Shown here: positions 1 to 5,437 of the stretch, one piece after another
Layout: each line of letters begins with the position of its first letter
Position numbering within the stretch: the first letter of the stretch is position 1
Source: JBFHNV01 sp965365655
Lineage (GTDB): Bacteria > Pseudomonadota > Gammaproteobacteria > HK1
Length of the DNA stretch: 10,204 nt
NCBI GenBank assembly: GCA_965365655.1
Contig: CBDUCN010000193.1
Coordinates: 1-10,204, forward strand
Direction of reading: 5' to 3'
Position numbers and translations under genes: made by a program
Notes under the pieces: generated by a model
Database searches by the model: none
What the model was told of the DNA's origin: nothing
The model's input: the letters and a program-made list of their open reading frames with translations, nothing else

Positions 1-481
1 GGGTCGCGAAGCCCATCGGCATCAGCACGCCGCTCGACGACTTGCCGGTGCGCAGACCGACGCTGACCAGGATCGGCAGCAGCAGCACCACGATCGGGGT
101 GTTGTTCACGAACGCGCTGAGCACGGCGCCCGCGACGAGGGTGGCGAGCAGGGACAGGGTGGGGCTCACCCGCCACAGCCGCGAGATCGCGCGTCCCACC
201 GGTTCCAGCGCGCCGGTGCGCACCAGCCCCTGGCCGGCCACCATCAGCGCGCACACCGCGATCAGCGCCTCGTGGCCGAAGCCGCGGAAGAACACCTGCG
301 CGCCGAGGTGGCCGTCGCCGTGTGGCAGCGGGAACAGCTCGAAGCCCGCGGCGAGCAGCGCCAGCACCGCGAGGCTGGAGGTCTCGAGCGGAATGCGCTC
401 CCGGGTGAACAGCCACAGCGCGATGCCGGTGAGCGCGATCACGGCCAGCGCGTGGGCCTCGGGCAGCGGTGGCATGGGCAT
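1..481 (-). CDS. SLC13/DASS-type permease (ion transporter superfamily), N-terminal part only
   Basis: The minus strand is open from ATG at 481-479 to the left edge (160 codons, no stop reached). The protein is strongly hydrophobic, with apparent membrane segments near residues 8-25, 34-53, 70-88 and 107-145. Residues 126-137 read NNTPIVVLLLPI, followed by LMPMGFAT at 153-160. This is the asparagine-asparagine-threonine motif in a re-entrant loop plus downstream LMP segment typical of the SLC13/DASS (dicarboxylate/sulfate:Na+ symporter) and wider ion-transporter superfamily; the family often carries TrkA-C domains further on. The substrate cannot be told from this fragment. It starts 77 bp after the reductase gene stop on the same strand, so the two are probably co-transcribed. 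No convincing Shine-Dalgarno sequence precedes the start, and ATG at 475-473 is an alternative. Inner-membrane location is inferred. Confidence 0.8.
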   Translation of the reverse strand, partial: MPMPPLPEAHALAVIALTGIALWLFTRERIPLETSSLAVLALLAAGFELFPLPHGDGHLGAQVFFRGFGHEALIAVCALMVAGQGLVRTGALEPVGRAISRLWRVSPTLSLLATLVAGAVLSAFVNNTPIVVLLLPILVSVGLRTGKSSSGVLMPMGFAT

Positions 482-558
482 GAGCTTGGCCGGTGGTCGG
501 GGGCTTCGGGGCGTCGCGGCGGACAGGCGCCCTGCGCCCGCCCGTCACACCGCGGCGA

Positions 559-1479
559 TCACGGGAACGCGCTTTCCAGGTCGCGCACCAGCGACGAGAT
601 CACCTCGTTCGCGGGCGCCTCGGTGCCCACCTCGCGGGCCACCACCGGAACCATGCCGTTGATGGCGTCGATCTCCGAGCGCCGCCCGGCGAGGTGATCC
701 AGCAGCATCGACGGGCGCGCACCGGGCATCTTCGAGCCGAACGCGTGGATGTACCGCGCGGCATCGTCGAAGGAGAAGTTCACACCCCTGGCCACCCCGG
801 CCGCGTGCGCTTCCAGGCCGCAGCGAAGCGCGACGCCCCACGCGTGCTCGCTGCCCATGACCTCGCCGATGGTCTTGCGCAGCACCGTGCACGGCCCGCT
901 GAACGTGACGTTGCAGATGAACTTCTCCCAGATCAGCTGCTCGATGTCGTCGAAGCTGCGCACGTTGAAGCCGGCCTCGCGCCAGGTGTCCTCCACCCGG
1001 CGCAGCCGATCGGTGATGCCGCCCTTCATCTCGCCGAGGCGGATGAGCTCCATCCCGTTGTGGTGCACGTGCCCGGGGCCCTTCATCGAGGCGCCGAAGC
1101 CGCCGGCGACGCCGAGCAGGACGTTGTCCGGAGGCAGGTGCTCGCAGATCCGCTCCCCGGCGCCCAGCCCGTTCTGGATGGTGAGGATCAGGGTGTCGGG
1201 ACCCACCAGCGGCTCGGCGGCGCGCGCCGCGGCGCCGACGCCGCTCGCCTTGGTCGCGATGATCACCAGGTCGCACGGGCCGGCGTCGGCGGGGTCTCCG
1301 GTCGCGTGCACGCGCACCGTGCGGTCGCCGCTCGCGCCCTCCACCCTGAGCCCGCGCTCGCGCATCGCCTGCACGTGCTCGGGCCACACGTCGATGGCCC
1401 AGACCTCGTTGCCGGCGTCCGCCAGCAGCCCCGCGTACACCGAGCCCATGGCGCCGGTGCCCATCACTGCGATCTTCAT
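559..1479 (-). CDS. Ketopantoate reductase family oxidoreductase (PanE/ApbA-like)
   Basis: The 306-residue length matches the family. A Rossmann glycine motif GTGAMG lies at residues 7-12 at the very N-terminus, followed by a strand ending in VWAID (26-30). IQNG at 101-104 supplies the asparagine, and WEKFICN at 184-190 holds the expected catalytic lysine K186. PSMLLDHLAGRRSEIDAING (256-275) contains the serine and glutamate (S257, E269) that bind substrate in E. coli PanE. Known members reduce 2-dehydropantoate to pantoate with NADPH in pantothenate/CoA synthesis, but many paralogues act on other 2-oxoacids. No panB/panC is nearby and a permease follows, so an alternative catabolic substrate is possible; I leave the symbol blank. 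Start at 1479 is chosen because the glycine motif begins seven residues in and GGGAG (1493-1489) sits 9 nt upstream. Confidence 0.88.
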   Translation of the reverse strand: MKIAVMGTGAMGSVYAGLLADAGNEVWAIDVWPEHVQAMRERGLRVEGASGDRTVRVHATGDPADAGPCDLVIIATKASGVGAAARAAEPLVGPDTLILTIQNGLGAGERICEHLPPDNVLLGVAGGFGASMKGPGHVHHNGMELIRLGEMKGGITDRLRRVEDTWREAGFNVRSFDDIEQLIWEKFICNVTFSGPCTVLRKTIGEVMGSEHAWGVALRCGLEAHAAGVARGVNFSFDDAARYIHAFGSKMPGARPSMLLDHLAGRRSEIDAINGMVPVVAREVGTEAPANEVISSLVRDLESAFP

Positions 1480-1560
1480 TGCGCTGCGCTCCCGTTCAGG
1501 CAGAGGGTTCGACGCGCCGCCAGCCGTGGCGGCCCGCGGCGGGGGACCCGCGAGCCGTCG

Positions 1561-1588
1561 ATTGTAGTGGCTCGCGCGCTTGCGCGAA
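1561..1588 (-). promoter_or_regulatory. Possible promoter of the reductase-permease operon
   Basis: On the minus strand there is a good -10 (TACAAT, 1566-1561) with a weak -35 (TTCGCG, 1588-1583) at 16-bp spacing. This would give a leader of about 75 nt before the reductase ATG. It overlaps a possible plus-strand promoter, so the two transcripts may interfere. Only the -10 is convincing. Confidence 0.3.
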
Positions 1589-1608
1589 TCTGGGGCCAGG
1601 GCTACCGT
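1580..1608 (+). promoter_or_regulatory. Possible promoter of the glutaredoxin-rhodanese gene
   Basis: TTGCGC (1580-1585) and TACCGT (1603-1608) are separated by exactly 17 bp and lie about 37 bp upstream of the ATG at 1645. Each hexamer matches the sigma-70 consensus only partly, so this is a weak call from spacing and position. No binding site for an iron-sulfur regulator was recognised. Confidence 0.25.
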
Positions 1609-1644
1609 TTCCCGCTGACCCGAATCCGTGCCGGAGCGTCAATC

Positions 1645-2571
1645 ATGAATGTGGATCAGGCAACCCGCGACCGCATCGAGCAGATGGTTCGCACCGACCG
1701 CGTGGTGCTGTTCATGAAGGGCACCCGCACCGCCCCCCAGTGCGGGTTCTCGGCCGCGACGGTGGGAATCCTCGACAGCCTGCTGCCGGAGTACACCACC
1801 TTCAACGTGCTCGAGGACCAGGGCGTGCGCGAGGGCATCAAGGCCTACTCCAACTGGCCCACGATCCCGCAGCTCTACGTGGACGGCGAGTTCATGGGCG
1901 GGTGCGACATCACCAAGCAGATGTTCAACACCGGCGAGCTGCACCAGGCCCTCGGCCTGGGCGAGCCGGACCGCACGCCACCCGAGATCGCGATCAGCGA
2001 CGCCGCCGGCGAGACCATCCGCGGAGCGCTTGAGAGCAATCCGGGCATGCACGTGCACCTGAGCATCGACGCCCGCTGGCAGCATTCGTTCACCCTGGGT
2101 CCGGCGGAGGGGCACGAGGTGAAGGCCGAGTCGAACGGCATCGTCGTGCTGATGGACGTGGCCACCGCGCAGAAGGCGCGGGGACTGAGCCTGGACATCG
2201 AGGACACCCTGCAGGGCAAGGCATTCCGGGTGGACAATCCCAACGCCCCGGAGCCGGTGCGCCAGATGGAGCCCGAGGCCTTGAAGCGCCACCTGGACGC
2301 GGCCGACCCGGTGCACCTGGTGGACGTGCGCCCGGCGGACGAGCGCGCGAAGGCCGAGATCCCCGGCGCAATCAGCCTGGAGGGCGACGGCATGACCCGG
2401 CTGTCGTCGTTGCCCCGGGACGCGATGCTGGTGTTCTACTGCCACACCGGGCAGCGCAGCCAGGCTGCGGCCGAGCATTTCCGCCTGCAGGGTTTCGGCA
2501 ACGTCCACAACCTGGCCGGCGGCATCGACGCGTGGTCGCAGCGGGTCGACCCGTCCGTTCCGCGCTACTGA
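1645..2571 (+). CDS. Three-domain monothiol glutaredoxin (Grx4 type) – A-type-carrier-like – rhodanese protein
   Basis: The protein has 308 residues in three modules. Residues 1-105 are a Grx4-family monothiol glutaredoxin: FMKG (23-26), CGFS active site (33-36), WPTIPQLYVDGEFMGGCD (71-88) for glutathione binding. Such proteins bind a glutathione-coordinated [2Fe-2S] cluster and pass it to target proteins. Residues about 112-205 resemble an A-type carrier (IscA/HesB) fold ending in the typical NPNAP (198-202), but have none of the three cluster cysteines. Residues about 207-305 are a rhodanese domain: LVDVRPADE (225-233), active-site loop CHTGQRS with Cys266, then NLAGGIDAW (289-297). The likely role is cytoplasmic Fe-S trafficking or persulfide handling. 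I recall similar 300-residue proteins in Xanthomonas-like bacteria, so the architecture itself is probably known. The start is supported by GGAG (1633-1636) 8 nt upstream; the same frame is open further upstream, but that part is antisense to the reductase. Confidence 0.9.
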   Translation: MNVDQATRDRIEQMVRTDRVVLFMKGTRTAPQCGFSAATVGILDSLLPEYTTFNVLEDQGVREGIKAYSNWPTIPQLYVDGEFMGGCDITKQMFNTGELHQALGLGEPDRTPPEIAISDAAGETIRGALESNPGMHVHLSIDARWQHSFTLGPAEGHEVKAESNGIVVLMDVATAQKARGLSLDIEDTLQGKAFRVDNPNAPEPVRQMEPEALKRHLDAADPVHLVDVRPADERAKAEIPGAISLEGDGMTRLSSLPRDAMLVFYCHTGQRSQAAAEHFRLQGFGNVHNLAGGIDAWSQRVDPSVPRY

Positions 2572-2598
2572 CGGCCGCGCGACAGGGTCCGTAAAGAC

Positions 2599-2633
2599 AA
2601 GGGGCGATGCCGGCACGGCCGGCATCGCCCCTT
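2599..2633. terminator. Hairpin terminator shared by convergent genes
   Basis: A perfect 16-bp inverted repeat (AAGGGGCGATGCCGGC, its complement at 2618-2633) surrounds a 3-nt loop. It lies 27 bp after the glutaredoxin stop and 37 bp after the sigma-factor stop, between two genes that converge. Read on the minus strand it is followed by a short T-rich stretch (CTTGTCTTT); on the plus strand no T-run follows. It probably stops both transcripts, better on the minus strand. Confidence 0.75.
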
Positions 2634-2670
2634 CGAGTCTGCGAGCGCGGCAGGCCGCCGCGCACTTCGG

Positions 2671-4146
2671 CTACTCGGAGAAGGCCTCCGCCAGTCGCGG
2701 GTCGAGACGCTCCTTCAGGCTCTTCAGCGCGCGGTTCTGGAGCTGGCGCGTGCGCTCGCGCGTGATGCTGAGCAGCGCCCCGATCTCCTCCAGGGTGTGA
2801 CTCTCGGTGCCGCCCAGACCATGGCGCAGGCGCAGGATCATCGCCTCGCGCGGCGGCAGCTCGGAGAGCAGCGACTCGAGCTTGCGGGTGAGCTCGTCCT
2901 CGAACACCGGCTCGTCGGCGTCGCGCAGCGAGCGGTCCGGCGTCAGCTCACCGAAGGTGGTGGACTCCGCGGCCGCGATGGGCGCGTCCAGCGACAGCGC
3001 CGAGCGCGACGCGTCGAGGGCCCGGCGCACCGTGGACTCCGGCAGGCTGGTCTCGCGCGACAGCTCGTCCATGCTGGGCGCGTAGCCGTAACGCTGCTCG
3101 AACGCGGCGGCGGCGCTGCGCACCTTGAGCATCTTGTCGTGCAGGTGCGCGGGCACGCGCACCGTGCGGCGCTGGTTGGCGATGGCGCGGGTCACGGCCT
3201 GCCAGATCCAGGTGCTCGCGTAGGTGGAGAACTTGTAGCCCAGGCGGTGATCGAACTTCTCCACCGCGCGCAGCAGCCCGATCGAGCCTTCCTGAACGAG
3301 ATCGTCCAGGGTCAGCCCGTTGTTCACGAACTTTCCGGCGATGTAGAAGACCAGCCGGATGTTCGACTCGAACATCACGCGCCGCGCTGCCTGGAAGCGA
3401 CGCTCGGCGGTGCCGGCGCGGGTGATCGCCTTGCGCAGCGTCGCGGCGTCGGTGCCTGCGCGCTCCTCGAGCTCCGCGCGCCGGCGCTTCGCGGCAGCGC
3501 TTCGCCCCTTCACCGCGTCGAGCTCGCGCACCAGCTCCCCGGCCTCGGCACGCAGCTCGCACAGCATCGCGAACGCGGGGGCGCTCTCGTTGAACAGCGC
3601 GCGCAGCGGCGGCGGGCAGCGCCCGGGGCCGGTCGCGCCGCGCTTCGCGCGCCCGGCGCGCCAGCGCTCGTAGCGCTCGCCCATCAGCTTCAGCCGCTCG
3701 CGCGGGCTGAGGTCGGACGTGTCGGAGTCGGGCGCGCTGTCGTCCTGCTTGCGCGGCTCGCCCAGCGGCCACTGCAGCACCTCGGAGATCGGGCGGTCGC
3801 CGGCCAGCGCCTCGTCCCAGGAGCGCACGAGGTGCGCCGACGCGGACGGCACCACGGACAGCGCCTCGGTCATCTCGAGGCGCGCCTTCAGGAGGCGCTC
3901 GCCGAGCGACTTCTCCTGGTCGGCGTTGAGCAGGGGGCGCTGCCGGATCACGGCGCCGTAGGTGCCGTAGCCGCCATCCTGTTCCGACACCGGCTGGGTG
4001 TCGCGCTCGAGCATGTCCTGCTCGTCGGCCTGTGGCGCCTCGGAGGCGGTGTCCGCCGTCTCGATGGCGTCGGCGCCTTCCAGGGCTTCCAGTTCCTCGA
4101 GGCTCGTCACCTGCTCGAAGTCTTCGCGTTCGAATTCTGTGTCCAT
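2671..4146 (-). CDS. RpoD-like alternative (group 2-type) sigma-70 factor
   Basis: The protein has 491 residues. Residues 1-58 are strongly acidic; a region 1.2-like segment (about 62-90, GTYGAVIRQRPLLNADQEKS) is followed by a shortened RpoD-type non-conserved region (about 91-250). Region 2 spans about 255-330, with LDDLVQEGSIGLLRAVEKFD (280-299) and YKFSTYASTWIWQAVTRAI (304-322). Region 3 spans about 335-395. Region 4 runs from about 420, with the helix-turn-helix TLEEIGALLSITRERTRQLQ (451-470). The remnant after region 1.2 aligns with RpoD rather than RpoS, so I infer an RpoD paralogue. Gln316 and Thr319, which read the -10, are kept. The first tryptophan of the usual YATWWIRQ is Thr312 and the arginine is Trp315. 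ATG at 4146 is chosen because upstream in-frame codons lie inside the promoter; no clear Shine-Dalgarno is present. It is divergent from the regulator at 4286. Confidence 0.9.
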   Translation of the reverse strand: MDTEFEREDFEQVTSLEELEALEGADAIETADTASEAPQADEQDMLERDTQPVSEQDGGYGTYGAVIRQRPLLNADQEKSLGERLLKARLEMTEALSVVPSASAHLVRSWDEALAGDRPISEVLQWPLGEPRKQDDSAPDSDTSDLSPRERLKLMGERYERWRAGRAKRGATGPGRCPPPLRALFNESAPAFAMLCELRAEAGELVRELDAVKGRSAAAKRRRAELEERAGTDAATLRKAITRAGTAERRFQAARRVMFESNIRLVFYIAGKFVNNGLTLDDLVQEGSIGLLRAVEKFDHRLGYKFSTYASTWIWQAVTRAIANQRRTVRVPAHLHDKMLKVRSAAAAFEQRYGYAPSMDELSRETSLPESTVRRALDASRSALSLDAPIAAAESTTFGELTPDRSLRDADEPVFEDELTRKLESLLSELPPREAMILRLRHGLGGTESHTLEEIGALLSITRERTRQLQNRALKSLKERLDPRLAEAFSE

Positions 4147-4208
4147 AGAGTCGGCTTCGGTCTTTGCGCGTCCGGTCGAGAGGGGATCATGGACCGTTGA
4201 GGCGCGAC

Positions 4209-4237
4209 AGTATAGGGATCGGAGTTTTGGCTGTACA
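4209..4237 (-). promoter_or_regulatory. Promoter of the sigma-factor gene with built-in TGTACA operator
   Basis: On the minus strand, TATACT (4214-4209, 5 of 6 consensus bases) lies exactly 17 bp downstream of TGTACA (4237-4232, 4 of 6 matches to TTGACA). This implies a start near 4202 and a leader of about 55 nt before ATG 4146. The -35 hexamer is itself a perfect TGTACA palindrome, the half-site of CarH/LitR/CarA regulators, so a regulator bound there would occlude the -35. Spacing and hexamers are seen directly; repression is inferred. Confidence 0.65.
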
Positions 4238-4256
4238 GGAGTTGCACAAGTAGACT
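4227..4256 (+). promoter_or_regulatory. Possible promoter of the MerR-family regulator
   Basis: TTGGCT (4227-4232) and TAGACT (4251-4256) are separated by 18 bp, each matching consensus at 4 of 6 positions. This would start transcription near 4263 and leave a leader of about 23 nt. It would overlap the sigma-factor promoter back to back, with operator half-sites TGTACA and TGCACA lying within its spacer. MerR-family promoters often have long spacers, but the call is weak. Confidence 0.3.
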
Positions 4257-4292
4257 GGGCGTACAAAGCATGGACATTTAGTCATATGTACA
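4232..4292. promoter_or_regulatory. TGTACA-type operator cluster between sigma factor and MerR regulator
   Basis: There are four half-sites in the same orientation: TGTACA 4232-4237, TGCACA 4243-4248, CGTACA 4260-4265 and TGTACA 4287-4292. The first two start 11 bp apart, the tandem spacing on which CarH-type tetramers dock; the later start-to-start distances are 17 and 27 bp. The last overlaps the regulator's own start codon. TGTACA half-sites are established for the MerR-type B12 photoreceptor family. This suggests the adjacent regulator controls both itself and the sigma gene. Confidence 0.6.
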
Positions 4293-5191
4293 GCGTGACC
4301 GCGGCGTCCCGGATGAGCGGGGTGCATCCGGAGACCCTGCGCGCCTGGGAACGCCGTTACGAGGCGATACAGCCGCGCCGCGACGAACGCGGACGGCGGA
4401 TGTACGCCGCGGAGGACGTCGAGCGGCTGCGATTGCTGCGCCGCGCCACGGAGCTCGGGCACGCCATCAGCCGCCTCGCGGGGTTGGACCTCGACGCGCT
4501 GCGCGAGTTCACCGAGGAGAATCCGGAGGCGCCAGCGGGTCTACTGCCGCCGGCGCGGGGCCGCGGCGAGCTCAACCAGCTCGTTTCCCGGCTGCTGGAC
4601 GCGGTCGCGCGCTACCGCGCCGACGAGTGCGACGAGGTGCTGGGGCTGGCCGCGACCTTCCTGCACCCGGAGCGACTGGTGCGCCAGGTGGTCGCGCCGG
4701 CGCTCGACGCGGTCGCGGAGGCGGTGTCCCGCGGCGAGATGCGGGTGGCCCAGGAGCGGCTCCTCGGCTGCTGCGCGCGGCGCACGATCAGCTCCCTGCT
4801 CGGCAGCTACCGCCGGCGCGCCGGCGGACCGGTGGTGCTGCTCGCGACCCTGCCCGGGGAGGCCGAGGAGACCGGGCTGATGGTCACCGCGCTGATGGTC
4901 GCCTCCGAGGGGCTGGACTGCGTGTACCTCGGGACCGAGGTGCCGCACGGAGATCTCGCCGACGCGGCGCGCTGCACCGACGCCCGCTGCGTCGCCCTGA
5001 GCTGCGTGGACGAGGCCCCGGCGCCCGCGCTGCTCGCGGACATCTGCGCGGCGCTGCCCGAGGACTGCGAGCTCTGGCTGGCCGGCCACGCCGTCGTCGC
5101 GGCCGAGGACCATCCGCTGCCGCGGTCGTGCATGTTCTTCAACGAGCCGGACCACCTGCGCGAGCACGCCCGCGCGCTGTGCCGGACCTGA
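4286..5191 (+). CDS. MerR-family regulator with degenerate B12-binding (CarH/LitR-like) sensor module
   Basis: The protein has 301 residues. Residues 1-70 are a MerR winged helix (VTAASRMSGVHPETLRAWERRY, 4-25, then RMYAAEDVERLRLL, 38-51). Residues about 95-175 resemble the helical cap of CarH/LitR proteins, and 182-300 a Rossmann-like B12 domain (PVVLLATLPGEAEETGLM, 182-199; VYLGTEVP, 213-220). In CarH the cap motif Wx9EH and the DxHxxG-type motif hold adenosylcobalamin. Here the cap reads V147...E157-R158 and the second motif E192-A-E194-E-T-G197, so the tryptophan, the cap histidine and the cobalt-ligand histidine are all gone by my alignment. Eleven cysteines occur (C115, C162, C163, C212, C230, C235, C240, C254, C261, C282, C299). 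Likely a DNA-binding repressor of the divergent sigma gene and of itself. Start ATG 4286 fits the MerR N-terminus; no Shine-Dalgarno is evident. Confidence 0.88.
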   Translation: MYSVTAASRMSGVHPETLRAWERRYEAIQPRRDERGRRMYAAEDVERLRLLRRATELGHAISRLAGLDLDALREFTEENPEAPAGLLPPARGRGELNQLVSRLLDAVARYRADECDEVLGLAATFLHPERLVRQVVAPALDAVAEAVSRGEMRVAQERLLGCCARRTISSLLGSYRRRAGGPVVLLATLPGEAEETGLMVTALMVASEGLDCVYLGTEVPHGDLADAARCTDARCVALSCVDEAPAPALLADICAALPEDCELWLAGHAVVAAEDHPLPRSCMFFNEPDHLREHARALCRT

Positions 5192-5437
5192 GCCTGCGAC
5201 TTCGTTCGCCTGCCTGCTGCACGTGCCGTGCGACGGCAGCGACGGCGTTGCGTGACGTGAAGACGGCGGTCGTCCGGCGCGCCACACTCCGGCGTGCCCA
5301 CGTCGAGCGCCCTGCCTCGCTCGCCGCACGAGCCGCTCGCGACCGCGTGCGAACGATTCACGAGCCCTGAGCCCGGGTCTCGTCCACGGCGCGTGCCGCG
5401 GCGTGCAGCGCCGGTCATCGTGACCGGGAGTGAGTGC
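5192..5437. other. 246-bp gap between convergent ends of regulator and SIMPL genes
   Basis: No gene, RNA or mobile element was recognised. It holds small hairpins near its right end (CCGGTCA/TGACCGG at 5411-5427 with a 3-nt loop; AGTGA/TCACT just beyond) that could serve the minus-strand gene ending at 5438, but neither has a T-run. A rough direct repeat TCCGGCGCGCC / TCCGGCGTGCC occurs at 5273 and 5288. No clear terminator for the regulator was found. Confidence 0.5.
5411..5427 (-). terminator. Weak hairpin after the SIMPL-domain gene
   Basis: A perfect 7-bp stem (CCGGTCA/TGACCGG) with a 3-nt loop lies 10 bp beyond the stop codon of the minus-strand gene. It lacks a T-tract, so it may only stabilise the transcript end. 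Confidence 0.3.

Noticed and set aside
493..1644. Upstream extension of the glutaredoxin frame
   Set aside because: It is in frame and open but lies antisense to the well-supported reductase; the glutaredoxin domain and ribosome site begin at 1645.
2797..4200. Long plus-strand frame opposite the sigma factor
   Set aside because: Shadow of the sigma gene: low-complexity Arg/His/Leu/Ala protein with no recognisable feature.
4147..4266. Longer start for the sigma factor at 4266
   Set aside because: The extra 40 residues would be coded by the -10/-35 promoter region, and they lack sigma-factor character.
3998..4285. Upstream extension of the MerR regulator frame
   Set aside because: It runs antisense through the sigma-factor N-terminus; the MerR winged helix starts exactly at 4286.
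5192..5437. Small gene, RNA gene or decayed mobile element in the gap
   Set aside because: No tRNA-like folding, terminal repeats or codon-biased frame with a ribosome site was seen.
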